A stretch of 64,000 nucleotides of DNA from Microbacterium sp. W4I20 (GTDB lineage Bacteria; Actinomycetota; Actinomycetes; Actinomycetales; Microbacteriaceae), in the NCBI RefSeq assembly GCF_030816505.1, contig NZ_JAUSYB010000001.1, positions 124,001-188,000 of the forward strand, written 5' to 3'. The notes under the pieces are model-generated. The model was given only the letters and a program-made list of their open reading frames with translations. It did not search any database and was not told the DNA's origin. Made by a program: the position numbers and the translations under genes. Below, one piece after another: positions 31,186 through 40,417 of this stretch. Position 1 is the stretch's first letter, and every line of letters starts with the position of its first letter.

Positions 31186-31797
31186 ATGACGGAGAACACG
31201 CAGATCAAGACCCTCGATTCGGGGGCGCTCAAGGCCCTCGCGCACCCGTTGCGGGTGCGGATCTTCGATCTGCTCGCCTCGCAGGGGCCGCAGACCGCCA
31301 GCTCGCTTGCCGCGCTGGTCGGGGAGACCTCGGGGTCGACGAGCTACCACCTGCGCGCCCTCGCCGCCCACGACCTCATCCAGGAGGTCGAAGGCCGCGG
31401 CACCGCGCGGGAGCGATGGTGGGAGCGCCCCAAGGGGCGGATCGACCTGCCGGGGCCGGACGACACCATGTCGCCCGCGAACCGCGCCGCAGCCCAGATC
31501 GTGACATCGGAATTCTTCCGGCTGCGCCACGAGACGCTGATGGCCTACCTCAACCGCCCGCAGGCTCAGGAGCCGGAGGAGTGGCGCGACGTCGGCATGG
31601 CCACGACCACCCACCTCGACATGACCGCGGCGCAGGTGCGGGAACTGCGGGAAGAGATCGAAGCATTCCTCGAGAGCGCGATCTCGCGCTTCCGCGGACA
31701 GACCGGCCCCGACGTGCGCCGCGTGTCTCTCCGTACCGACATCTTCGATCTGCCGAAGATCAGCACTCGCCAGAACAGCCCTGAGGAGGGATCATGA
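31186..31797 (+). CDS. ArsR-type winged-helix transcriptional regulator
   Basis: This 203-residue regulator has an ArsR-like winged helix at about residues 10-85 (ALKALAHPLRVRIFDLLASQ, TASSLAALVGETSGSTSYHL, wing RGTARERWWERP). The C-terminal ~110 residues form a mostly helical domain. No metal-binding Cys motif is visible, so it is not a classic arsenic or zinc sensor. The ATG at 31186 lies directly behind the nested operator; frames extending upstream would run through the operator and the divergent M3 gene. It overlaps a small helical protein by 4 nt. The inducer is unknown. Confidence 0.85.
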   Translation: MTENTQIKTLDSGALKALAHPLRVRIFDLLASQGPQTASSLAALVGETSGSTSYHLRALAAHDLIQEVEGRGTARERWWERPKGRIDLPGPDDTMSPANRAAAQIVTSEFFRLRHETLMAYLNRPQAQEPEEWRDVGMATTTHLDMTAAQVRELREEIEAFLESAISRFRGQTGPDVRRVSLRTDIFDLPKISTRQNSPEEGS

Positions 31798-32012
31798 CCA
31801 CCGCAACGCTCCGACTCGCCACTCCCACGCCCTTCGAGCGGATGCTCCGGCAGGCCGCGCTCGGGCTCGCCCGACACGTCGATCGTCGGATCGCCGCCCG
31901 CGCCGAACGCCGAGACATCGCTCTCGACATGCTCCGCGAGCAGCAGGCCCGGAAGCAGGACCCGCGCGCCGTCGACCATGCACTCGCGCAGCTGGGACTC
32001 CCGCGGCGCTGA
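31794..32012 (+). CDS. small hypothetical protein coupled to the ArsR-type regulator
   Basis: This 72-residue, Arg/Ala/Leu-rich, fully helical protein (MTTATLRLATPTPFERMLRQ start) has no membrane segment, cysteine or known domain. Its ATG overlaps the regulator stop as ATGA, so the two are translated together and both fall under the nested operator. Downstream is the convergent small gene and valS. It may modulate the regulator or be a remnant of a longer partner; neither is shown. Confidence 0.5.
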   Translation: MTTATLRLATPTPFERMLRQAALGLARHVDRRIAARAERRDIALDMLREQQARKQDPRAVDHALAQLGLPRR

Positions 32013-32027
32013 GGCGACGAGCCCGGG

Positions 32028-32261
32028 TCAGTCCTCGAACGGCCGCGCGATGACCTCGCCGGTTGCGGTCTGAAGGACTTCCCATCCCGCATCGAGCTCG
32101 GCGATGGCCCGCCCTTCGAGCCAGGTGAGGGTCCAGTGGCCCTTCGACAGGCTCACGGACCCAGCCAGATTCGCTTCCACCTCGGCGATCGCCGGCCGCA
32201 GGGCCGCGGGGACCGATGCCGGCGGTTCGGATCCCGCGGCCCAGCGCGTGCCGAGCTGCAT
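32028..32261 (-). CDS. small hypothetical protein after valS
   Basis: This 77-residue protein (MQLGTRWAAGSEPPASVPAA start) has no recognised domain. Its ATG shares one base with the valS stop (TGATG), so it is translationally coupled to valS. The sequence is a mix of short beta-like and helical stretches (HWTLTWLEGRAIAELDAGWE) and ends IARPFED. A longer frame upstream would run through valS out of frame and is rejected. The function is unknown. Confidence 0.55.
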   Translation of the reverse strand: MQLGTRWAAGSEPPASVPAALRPAIAEVEANLAGSVSLSKGHWTLTWLEGRAIAELDAGWEVLQTATGEVIARPFED

Positions 32262-34877
32262 CAGGCGTCCTCGGTCGGGGCGAACTCGATCGCGGTGACC
32301 GCGAACTCCTCTGCCTCGACGAACTCGATCTCGGCGATGCGACCCACAGCCCGCAGGTCGTCGGCGGCGGCTCGCAGGGCATCGAGCTTGGCGGCCGGGG
32401 CAGCGATGACGGCGCGCGAGACCGGGGTCTTCTGTGACGCCTTCGCCTCGGTCTTCGCACGACGGATGCCGATGAGCGCCTCGCTCGCGACGGAGAGCAC
32501 CGCGGCGTCGCCCTCGACGCCCAGGGGCTCCGGCCACGCGGCGTTGTGCACCGAGCCCTCTTCGAACCAGGACCAGACCTCCTCCGTGGCGAACGAGATC
32601 ACCGGCGCGAGCAGGCGGAGCAGAGTCGACAGCGCCAGACGCAGTGACAGGGCGGCGGATGCCTGGCCCGCGTCGGTCCGGTCGTAGGCGCGCTCCTTGA
32701 CGAGCTCGAGGTAGTCGTCGCAGAAGGTCCAGAAGAACGCCTCGGTGAGTTCGAGGGCTCGAGCGGCGTCGTACCGCTCGAAGGCCTTGGTCGCCTCGAC
32801 CACCACGCCGTCGAGGGCGGTGAGCATCGAGGCATCCAGGGCACGCGTCACCTCGGCGCCCTCGGGCACCGGGAACGACAGCACGAACTTCGCGGCGTTG
32901 AGCACCTTGATCGCCAGGCGCCGACCGATCTTGACCTGCGTCGGGTTCTGCGGGTCGAAGGCGGCATCCATGCCGAGTCGGCTCGAGGCCGCCCAGTAGC
33001 GCACGGCATCCGATCCGTGGTTGTCGAGCACGTCGGCGGGGGTGACGACGTTGCCCTTCGACTTCGACATCTTCTTGCGGTCGGGGTCGACGATGAAGCC
33101 GGAGATCGCGGCGTTGCGCCACGGCGTCCTGTCGTCTTCGAGCGTCGAGCGCAGCATGGTCGAGAACAGCCAGGTACGGATGATGTCCTGACCCTGCGGG
33201 CGCAGGTCGAACGGCGCCGTGAGCTGCCACAGCTCCTCGTCACGCTTCCACCCGCCGGCCAGCTGCGGAGTGAGCGACGACGTCGCCCAGGTGTCGAGGA
33301 TGTCGGCCTCGGCGTCGAACCCGCCAGCGACGCCCCTCTGCGCTTCGGTGTAGCCCGCGGGCACATCGGTGGTCGGGTCGATCGGGAGCGACGCGGCATC
33401 CGGCGTCAGGACACGGTCGTAGTCGCGGTCGCCGTTCTCGTCCAGGCCGTACCAGAGCGGGATCGGCACGCCGAAGAACCGCTGCCGCGAGACCAGCCAG
33501 GTCGCCCGTCAGGCCGCCCACCCAGTTCTCGTAGCGCACGCGCATGAAGTCGGGGTGCCAGGCGAGTTCCTGGCCGTGTGCGATCAGCTTGTCGCGCAGG
33601 TCGCCGTCTCGGGCGCCGTTGCGGATGTACCACTGACGGGTCGAGACGATCTCGAGTGGACGGTCGCCCTTCTCGAAGAACTTCACCGCGTGGTTGAACG
33701 GCTTGCCGACCGCGGTCATGTCGCCGGTCTCCTGCAGCTTCTCGACGATCGCCTTGCGCGCGCTGAACACCGTCTTGCCGCCGATGTTCTCGGCGTACCA
33801 GGCGGCGGCATCCGCGTCGGCGACCGAGGACGGCGCGTCCGGCAGGAAACGGCCGTCCAGACCGATCGTGGTCATGTTGGGCAGCGAATCTCCGGTGGTG
33901 GTGCGCAGCTCGCGCCACCAGATGATGTCGGTCACGTCACCGAAGGTGCAGACCATCGCGGCACCCGTGCCCTTGTCGGGCTGAGCGAGGTGATGACCGT
34001 GGACCTCGATCTCGGCGTCGAAGAACGGAGTCCGCACCTTCGTCCCGATGAGGTGCTTGTGCGGGCCCTCCGGGTGCGTCACGATCGCGATGCACGCGGG
34101 GAGCAGCTCGGGGCGGGTGGTGTCGACGGCGATGGAACCCGATCCGTCCGCGAAGGGGAACTCGATCGTGTGGTACGCCGCCTGCTGGTCGCGGTCCTCG
34201 AGCTCGGCCTGCGCGATGGCCGAGCGGAAGTCGACATCCCACAGAGTCGGCGCCAGCGCCTGGTAGGCCTCGCCCCGCTCGATGTTGCGCAGGAACGCCA
34301 GCTGACTCTGCCGCATCGAGTCGTCGGAGATGGTGCGGTAGGTCTGCGTCCAGTCGACGCTCAGTCCGAGTTGCCGGAACAGCGACTCGAACTGCTTCTC
34401 GTCCTCGATCGTCAGCCGCTCGCAGAGCTCGATGAAGTTGCGGCGGCTGATCGGCAGCTGGTCAGCCGCACGGCTGGACTTGTTGTCGCCGCCCTCGAAC
34501 GGAGGCGTGAAGTCATCGGTGTAGGGGAGCGACGGGTCGCAGCGCACGCCGTAGTAGTTCTGCACCCGGCGCTCCGTCGGCAGGCCGTTGTCGTCCCACC
34601 CCATCGGGTAGAACACGGTCTTGCCGCGCATGCGCTCGAACCGGGCCTTGACGTCGGTGTGCGTGTAAGAGAACACGTGCCCGATGTGCAGGCTTCCGGA
34701 TGCCGTCGGCGGCGGGGTATCGATCGAGTACACGCCCTCGCGGCCGACCTCCGCCGCGCGCAGACGGTCGAACAGGTAGGTGCCCTGCTCCGCCCAGGCG
34801 GCGTCCCACTTCGCTTCGAGACCTTCGAGTGCGGGCTTGTCGGGAATCCGGTTCAGAGTCGAATCAGAAGCAGGCAT
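32261..34877 (-). CDS. valS: valine--tRNA ligase, interrupted by an apparent 1-nt frameshift
   Basis: This class I synthetase charges tRNA-Val. The 5' part (34877 to about 33501) has the HIGH-type SLHIGHVFSYT, FYPMGWDDNGLPTER and the editing domain. The 3' part (about 33499 to 32261) carries the KMSKS-type KKMSKSKGNVVTPADVLD and the anticodon domain. The frames join at 33500-33501 if one base is dropped from GACCTGG, restoring GDWLVSRQRFFGVPIPLWYG. Corrected, the protein would be 871 residues, normal for ValS. The ATG at 34877 has GAGGAGA upstream. This is an essential gene with no second copy here, so sequencing error is likely. Confidence 0.88.
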
Positions 34878-34942
34878 GGAGGTCTCCTCGAGCGATGTAT
34901 GCGGCACTGTGTGAGCGTGCCTGAGTGTGGGTTGTGCGCTCC

Positions 34943-34948
34943 AGTCTA
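34943..34948 (-). promoter_or_regulatory. -10-like TAGACT before valS
   Basis: TAGACT (minus strand, 34948-34943) lies 66 bp before the valS ATG in the gap after the beta-lactamase-like gene. The same hexamer precedes uvrA and tRNA-Pro in this window. No clear -35 is seen. It would allow valS to be transcribed apart from the peptide cluster upstream. Confidence 0.3.
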
Positions 34949-34958
34949 CAGAGGGGGT

Positions 34959-35792
34959 TCAGGGACGAGCGTCGTCGCGGTCGCGCCCGGTGACATGCCG
35001 GCGGAGCAGTTCGCCGACCGCCCTCATGCCGTCGATGACCGGAGCTCGGAGGTCGACCGGCGAGGTCTTCCAGTTCGCCGCGACGGCGTAGGCGACGCGG
35101 GAGGCCGGTCCGGTGAGGAGTCCGACGTCGACCCGGGCGAAGCTCACGCTGCCGGTCTTGTGCCGGAGAACCATGCCCTGGTACTCCGCATCGACGTGTG
35201 CGAGCGGGTCGAGGAGGAACGAGTCCGCCGTCATGGAGGTGTCGGCATCCGCGGCGAGCCAGCCCAGCACGCGTGCGCAGACGCCCGGGGAGTAGACGTC
35301 TCCCGCGCCCAGGCGCCGAATGACGTCGGCGAGTTCGGCCGCGGTGCCGTACGACGGGGTCCAGGGGAGGTCGGGTGTGCGCTCGTTCCGGATGTAGTCG
35401 AGCAGCGAGGTGCGGGTGTAGCCGAGGTCGGGGGCGACCCGGCGCACGGCCTCCAGTCCGCAGAGGTGGATCAGAGCGTTGGTCGCCAGGTTGTCGCTCA
35501 CCGCCCCGACGAGGAGCGCGGCATCGTGCACCGTGATCCGCTGGTCGTGCATCCGATACAGCAGACCGGAGTCCTCCACGCGGTGCTCGTCCGGCACCGA
35601 GATCCGGTCGTCCTCCGACAGCGTGCCCTCCTCGAGCCGCCGTGCCACCTCGATGAGGAGGAAGATCTTCCCGATGCTCGCGGTCTCGCATTGCTCGTCC
35701 GGCTGGAACTGCGCGAGCACGGTTCCGTCATCCGCGTCGAGCACGGCCACCGACCAGGTGGCGCGCGGATCGAGAGGAGGAAGCGCGATCAT
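34959..35792 (-). CDS. class A beta-lactamase-like serine hydrolase without signal peptide
   Basis: This 277-residue member of the penicillin-recognising serine hydrolase fold has all three motifs: SIGK at residues 39-42, SDN at 99-101 and KTG at 212-214. There is no N-terminal signal peptide (MIALPPLDPRATWSVAVLDA), so it should be cytoplasmic, which argues against secreted antibiotic defence and for a peptidase or amidase acting on imported peptides. Its ATG overlaps the S66 carboxypeptidase stop as ATGA, placing it last in the importer operon. The family is clear; the substrate is inferred from context. Confidence 0.82.
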   Translation of the reverse strand: MIALPPLDPRATWSVAVLDADDGTVLAQFQPDEQCETASIGKIFLLIEVARRLEEGTLSEDDRISVPDEHRVEDSGLLYRMHDQRITVHDAALLVGAVSDNLATNALIHLCGLEAVRRVAPDLGYTRTSLLDYIRNERTPDLPWTPSYGTAAELADVIRRLGAGDVYSPGVCARVLGWLAADADTSMTADSFLLDPLAHVDAEYQGMVLRHKTGSVSFARVDVGLLTGPASRVAYAVAANWKTSPVDLRAPVIDGMRAVGELLRRHVTGRDRDDARP

Positions 35793-36745
35793 GCGTCCGC
35801 CCCGACCGTGAGCTTCGCGCGGTCGCCGTTGGCATCGAGCACCCCGTCCACGCCGAGCGGGATGCTGAGCGCGTTCGGATCGTGGCCGAAACCCTGCTCC
35901 CAGAGGACCGGTATCCCGGCTCGGGCGAATTCCTCCTCCATCAGGGCGCGCACGAGGTCGAGATCTCCGCACTCGTGCCAGGAACCGAGCACGACGGCAG
36001 ACGCGGCAGCGAGCCGGCCCGCCCGCCTCAGCTGCGTGAGGTACCCGTCCAAACGGTAGGGCTCCTCGGTGATGTCCTCCAGGAACAGGATGCCGGGGGC
36101 GGCGACGGCGGCTTCGGGTGCGCCCATCGCGGCGGCGAGCAGACTCAGGTTGCCCCCGGTGAATCGTCCGGTGGCGGTTCCGGGGCTCATCACCTCGGCC
36201 TTCGGCCCGATGAGGTCGCGTCCGCCCCACGGCTCGAACAGCCAGCGGTGCACGTCATCACGGACGAACTCGGAGTCGCGGAACACGTTGTTCCCTGGCA
36301 TCGGACAGAACAGCGTGGCGAGGTCGAGGTGCGCGCGCACCGCCTCGTGCAGCGCCGTGATGTCGGACGAGCCGGTGAGGAGCTTCGGGCGACCATCGAG
36401 CCGGGCGGCCGCGCGCCGCATCTCGTCCCAGTCGATCCCGTCGAGGAGCCGCAGCGCCCCGTATCCGCCGCGGAGCGCGACGACGGCGTCCACCTCGGGG
36501 TCGAGCCACGCATCGACGAGGTCGCGACGTCGGGCGTCGTCCGGGCCGGCGAGGTACTTCGCGCGGGGGTGGGGAGTGAGCACGGCCTCGCCGACGCGCA
36601 CGCGCAGCCCCCACGCCTCATAGAACCCGACGGCGCGCTGCAGGCTCGCTTCATCACCGGGACCTGCGGGCGCGACGAGCGCGACGGTGTCACCGGGCTG
36701 CAGCGGTGCGGAATCAAGGTAGGGCGACCGGCTGGACCGGGTCAT
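35789..36745 (-). CDS. LD-carboxypeptidase, S66 family (LdcA-like)
   Basis: This 318-residue S66 family serine peptidase normally cleaves the L,D bond before the terminal D-Ala of cytoplasmic murein tetrapeptides. The nucleophile is Ser127 in TGSSDITAL, the Glu is in FLEDITEEPYRLDGYL, and the His is in GFGHDPNALSIPLG; LRGGYGALRLLD is also typical. There is no signal peptide. A related reaction is self-immunity cleavage of microcin C-like peptides (MccF), an alternative for this family. It overlaps both the ABC ATPase gene and the beta-lactamase-like gene by 4 nt. Confidence 0.88.
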   Translation of the reverse strand: MTRSSRSPYLDSAPLQPGDTVALVAPAGPGDEASLQRAVGFYEAWGLRVRVGEAVLTPHPRAKYLAGPDDARRRDLVDAWLDPEVDAVVALRGGYGALRLLDGIDWDEMRRAAARLDGRPKLLTGSSDITALHEAVRAHLDLATLFCPMPGNNVFRDSEFVRDDVHRWLFEPWGGRDLIGPKAEVMSPGTATGRFTGGNLSLLAAAMGAPEAAVAAPGILFLEDITEEPYRLDGYLTQLRRAGRLAAASAVVLGSWHECGDLDLVRALMEEEFARAGIPVLWEQGFGHDPNALSIPLGVDGVLDANGDRAKLTVGADA

Positions 36746-38391
36746 GCCGCGCTCTCCTCGATGCGGGGTGCGGCTGCCAGCAGTCGCCGGGTGTACTCGT
36801 GCTGCGGATTCAGCAGCACCTCCTCGGTGCTGCCGCGCTCGACGATCTCGCCCTGGTACATCACCGCCACGCTGTCGGCGATGTTCCACGCCAGACCGAG
36901 GTCGTGCGTGATCACGAGTGCCGACAGGCCGAGCTTGCGCCGCAGAGACAGCAGCAGCCCGAGGATCTCGCCGCGCACCGATGCGTCCAGCGACGCGACC
37001 GGCTCGTCGGCGATGAGCATCTGGGGCTGCACGGCGAGCGCGCCGGCCATGACCACGCGCTGGCGCTGTCCGCCGCTGAGCTCCTGCGGGATCGCACTGA
37101 AGTACCGCTCGGGCGGAGTGAGCTCGGCCTCGGCCAGGCTCTGCGCGACGCGCTCGCGTTCGTCGCCGCCGAAGCGCTGGATGCGCAGGCCTTCGGCCAC
37201 GGATTCGTACACGCTGTGCTTCGGGTTCAGCGCGGCCCAGGGGTCCTGGAGGATGAGCTGCACCTTCGACCGGAACTGCCCGAGGAGGCGGCCCCTGGTC
37301 GGGATCCGCTCGCCGGCGAACAGGATCTCCGAGCCCTGATCTGCGGGCTGCAGGCCCATCAGCGCGCGGGCGAGCGTGGACTTCCCCGAACCCGACTGAC
37401 CGACCAGTGCGACGATCTCGCCCCGGCGCACCGCCAGGTCGACGGTGCGCACCGCGTGCACCGGGCGCCCGCCGGAGCGGTAGGTGACGTTGAGGCCCCG
37501 CGCTTCCAGCAGGACCTCGTCGCCGTGTTCCGTCTCGGGGATGTCGTCCGCGTCGCGGCCGTGCCGTGTGACCGGCGCCATGCGCGACGCGGGGTCGCCG
37601 ATCGTCGGGAAGGCATCCGCCAGCTGGCGCGTGTACGGCTGCGTCGGTCGAGTGCACACGGCGTAGGCCTCACCGACCTCCACGAGCTCTCCATTGCGCA
37701 TGATGGCGATTCGCTGGCAGGCGGTGGCGAGCACCGACAGGTCGTGGCTGATCATCAGCATCGAGATCCCGCGCTCGGCCACCAGCCGCGAGATCATGTC
37801 GAGGATCTGCTTCTGCACGATCACGTCGAGCGCTGTCGTCGGCTCGTCCGCGATGATGACCTCCGGATCGCACGCGAGCGCCATCGCGATCATGACGCGC
37901 TGCTTCTGTCCGCCGGACAGCTCGTGCGGGTAGGACTCCGCCTTCTGCGGGTCGAGGTCGACCACGTCGAGCAGCTCGAGCACTCGGGCCTTGCGTGCCT
38001 GCTCGGTCGACCACTGCTCGGAGACGTGGAGCTGGAGGGCCTCCATGATCTGCCACCCCACGGTGCGCACCGGGTTGAGGGAGTGCATGGCGCCCTGGAA
38101 GACGATCGATGTCTGCGACCACCGCACGGCGCGAAGCCGGCCGAACGACAGCGTCGCCACGTCTTCGTCTCCGAGCAGCACGCGTCCGGTCAGCGTCGCG
38201 TTGCGGGGGAGCAGCCGCAGCACGCTCATCGCCAGGGTGGACTTGCCGGAGCCCGACTCGCCCGCGATGCCGAGGGTCTCGCCGGCCGGGATCGTGAGCG
38301 AGATGTTCCGGACTGCGGCAATCTGCTCACGGGCCGAGCGACCGGTGGTGCGATAGGTGATCGAGACGTCCTCGAAGATGAGATCGGGCAT
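36742..38391 (-). CDS. peptide ABC transporter, fused two-domain ATPase (DppD-DppF type)
   Basis: This 549-residue protein has two complete ABC domains in one chain. Domain 1 has Walker A GESGSGKST (about residues 44-52), signature LSGGQKQRVMIA and Walker B VIIADEPTT. Domain 2 (from about residue 300) has GQSGSGKST, LSGGQRQRVVMAGA and MLIADEPVASLD. The C-terminal oligopeptide-type extensions (PYTRQLADAFP, EYTRRLLAAAPR) mark the Opp/Dpp family. It energises the two permeases upstream. The stop overlaps the S66 gene. Confidence 0.93.
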   Translation of the reverse strand: MPDLIFEDVSITYRTTGRSAREQIAAVRNISLTIPAGETLGIAGESGSGKSTLAMSVLRLLPRNATLTGRVLLGDEDVATLSFGRLRAVRWSQTSIVFQGAMHSLNPVRTVGWQIMEALQLHVSEQWSTEQARKARVLELLDVVDLDPQKAESYPHELSGGQKQRVMIAMALACDPEVIIADEPTTALDVIVQKQILDMISRLVAERGISMLMISHDLSVLATACQRIAIMRNGELVEVGEAYAVCTRPTQPYTRQLADAFPTIGDPASRMAPVTRHGRDADDIPETEHGDEVLLEARGLNVTYRSGGRPVHAVRTVDLAVRRGEIVALVGQSGSGKSTLARALMGLQPADQGSEILFAGERIPTRGRLLGQFRSKVQLILQDPWAALNPKHSVYESVAEGLRIQRFGGDERERVAQSLAEAELTPPERYFSAIPQELSGGQRQRVVMAGALAVQPQMLIADEPVASLDASVRGEILGLLLSLRRKLGLSALVITHDLGLAWNIADSVAVMYQGEIVERGSTEEVLLNPQHEYTRRLLAAAPRIEESAA

Positions 38392-38392
38392 G

Positions 38393-39307
38393 TCACCGGG
38401 TCCTTAGCGTCGGGTTGGTGATGTTCTCGACGGCGCGACCCATCAGAGTGAAGGCGAGCACGACGAGGACGATCGCGAGGCCGGGGACGAGCACGTACCA
38501 CCAGTAGCCGCTCGTGGCCGCGGAGACGTCCATCGCGTTCTTCAGGATGGAGCCCCAGGACTGCAGCGTGGTGTCGCCGAGCCCGAGGAAGGCGAGCGTC
38601 GATTCGGAGATGATGGCGGATCCGACCGTGAGCGTGGTGTTCGCGAGCACCAGCGGCAGCACGCCGGGCAGCAGGTGCTTGATGATGATGTGCCAGTGGC
38701 CGGCGCCGAGCGCGCGGGAGCGCTCGATGTAGTCGCGGGATTCGACGGACAGGGTCTGGGCCCTCACGACCCGAGCGGTGCCCGCCCAGGAGGTGAGACC
38801 GATCGCGATGATGATCGTCCAGACTCCGCGGCTGAGCACCGAGGACAGCACGATCGCCAGGATCAGCGCCGGGAGCACCAGGAAGAAGTCGATGATGCGC
38901 ATCATCAGTCCACCGAAGAATCCGGTGAAGTGACCGGCGGCAATCCCCACGAGGGTGCCGATGATCATCGACATCGCAGTGGCCGCGAGGCCGACGAGCA
39001 GCGACACCCGCGCTCCCCACACCATGCGTACCCAGAGCTCTCTGCCCTGATGGTCGGTGCCGAGCAGATGCTCCCACGACGGGGGAGCGAACCGCTCGAC
39101 GTCGACGAGCTTCGTGACGTCGAGCATGCTCGGCGGTGCGATCACGGGGGCGAGCAGGGCGATCACCGTCACGATGACGAGGAAGACCAGACCGACCATG
39201 CCGGCGCGGTGGTGCGAGAACTGCCGGCAGAAGTCGGCGAAGGCCACGCCTCGGCGATGCCAGGCGAGCGCACGCGGGGAACGGACGGACGGCGCTGACG
39301 TGCTCAT
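38393..39307 (-). CDS. peptide ABC transporter permease (DppC type)
   Basis: This 304-residue permease has an N-terminal membrane helix (VGLVFLVIVTVIALLAPVIA), the DppC-type GTDHQGRELWVRMVWGAR loop, and the EAA loop region ERSRALGAGHWHIIIKHLLP that contacts the ATPase. It has about six membrane helices. The ATG at 39307 overlaps the DppB-type stop as ATGA. The gene starts the pair of downstream permease-ATPase couplings. Confidence 0.92.
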   Translation of the reverse strand: MSTSAPSVRSPRALAWHRRGVAFADFCRQFSHHRAGMVGLVFLVIVTVIALLAPVIAPPSMLDVTKLVDVERFAPPSWEHLLGTDHQGRELWVRMVWGARVSLLVGLAATAMSMIIGTLVGIAAGHFTGFFGGLMMRIIDFFLVLPALILAIVLSSVLSRGVWTIIIAIGLTSWAGTARVVRAQTLSVESRDYIERSRALGAGHWHIIIKHLLPGVLPLVLANTTLTVGSAIISESTLAFLGLGDTTLQSWGSILKNAMDVSAATSGYWWYVLVPGLAIVLVVLAFTLMGRAVENITNPTLRTR

Positions 39308-40347
39308 GCGCGCCTCACTCTCGGGTCGAGCTGTCGATAGATGAGGTCGGCGACGAGGTTCATCACGATGATGATCGCGGAGAACACCACGAACGTGCCC
39401 TGCAGCAGTGGCAGGTCGGGGCCGGAGATCGCCTCGAACGTGAGCTTGCCGAGGCCGGGCCAGGAGAAGACCGTCTCGACCGTCACAGCCCCGGCGATGA
39501 GCCCGCCGATGTGCATGAAGACGAGAGTGACCGTCGGCAGCATGGCGTTCGGCACCGCGTGACGGCGCCGGACGAGGTCGTCGCGAAGACCCTTCGCACG
39601 CGCGGTGGTCAGGTAGTCGGCACCCATCTCCTCGAGCAGCGAGCTGCGCATCACCATGAGGTACTGGGCGTATACGACCGCGACCATCGTGATCACGGGC
39701 AGCACCATGTGCGAGACGACGTCGAGCACGGCGCCCACGGGATCCGTCGGCGGATTGGGAGAGACCATCCCGCCGGTCGGGAACCAGTGCAGCGTGCCAC
39801 CGAAGACCATCAGCAGCAGGAGAGCCAGCCAGAACGTCGGTACCGACCAGAACACCAGCGAGGTGCCCGAGGCGATGCGGTCGAAGGTGGAGCCGTGCTT
39901 CCAGGCGGCCTTCTGGCCGAGCCACAGACCGAGAGCGATCGCGAGGACCGCCGCCGTGCCGGTGAGCAGGATCGTGTTCCAGAAGTACGCGCCGATGAGT
40001 TCGGAGACCGAAGTCCGGTACACGTAGCTCGTGCCGAAGTTCAGCGTGAACACGTTGCCGAGGTAGTCGATGAACTGCTGCCAGAGGGGTTTGTTCAGGC
40101 CGAGCTGCTCGCGCAGCTGATCGGCCTGTTCCGCACTCATCCCGCGCTCGCGGGCGATCGACGCGACCGGGTCGCCGGGGAGGATCTTGAACGCGAAGAA
40201 GCCGAGCAGGATCACCATCGCCATGCTGATGGCCGCTCCGCCGAGCTTGGCGAGGATGTAGCGCAGGGCGCCGACGCCCTGGGGCTGCTCCTCGGCGGAG
40301 CCACTGGTCGCGATGGCGGAGGTGGACGGGGGTACCGCGTTCGTCAT
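39304..40347 (-). CDS. peptide ABC transporter permease (DppB type)
   Basis: This 347-residue permease has about six membrane helices, the DppB-type FKILPGDPVASIARERGMS loop after the first helix, the EAA loop TTARAKGLRDDLVRRRHAVP, and the conserved ETVFSWPGLGKLTFEAI near the end. It has a 30-residue Ser/Pro/Gln-rich cytoplasmic N-terminus. It follows the substrate-binding protein after a gap that holds a strong hairpin. Confidence 0.93.
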   Translation of the reverse strand: MTNAVPPSTSAIATSGSAEEQPQGVGALRYILAKLGGAAISMAMVILLGFFAFKILPGDPVASIARERGMSAEQADQLREQLGLNKPLWQQFIDYLGNVFTLNFGTSYVYRTSVSELIGAYFWNTILLTGTAAVLAIALGLWLGQKAAWKHGSTFDRIASGTSLVFWSVPTFWLALLLLMVFGGTLHWFPTGGMVSPNPPTDPVGAVLDVVSHMVLPVITMVAVVYAQYLMVMRSSLLEEMGADYLTTARAKGLRDDLVRRRHAVPNAMLPTVTLVFMHIGGLIAGAVTVETVFSWPGLGKLTFEAISGPDLPLLQGTFVVFSAIIIVMNLVADLIYRQLDPRVRRA

Positions 40348-40370
40348 GGGGTCTCCTTGCTGCGGACAGC

Positions 40371-40409
40371 GACGCCGCGGGAGCGGAAGGATCCGCTGCC
40401 CGCGGCGTC
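40371..40409 (-). promoter_or_regulatory. stem-loop between substrate-binding protein and permease genes
   Basis: An 11-bp stem, GACGCCGCGGG (40371-40381) with CCCGCGGCGTC (40399-40409), encloses a further AGCGGA/TCCGCT inner stem. It lies 8 bp after the binding-protein stop and before the permease start. Hairpins in this position commonly stabilise the upstream message or partly terminate, giving more binding protein than permease. The sequence shows the hairpin; the effect is inferred. Confidence 0.6.
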
Positions 40410-40417
40410 TGCCGGAA

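Noticed and set aside
33240..33500. Programmed frameshifting in valS or ileS
   Set aside because: No slippery heptamer, stop codon or stimulating hairpin is seen at either junction, and the original frames continue far past them.
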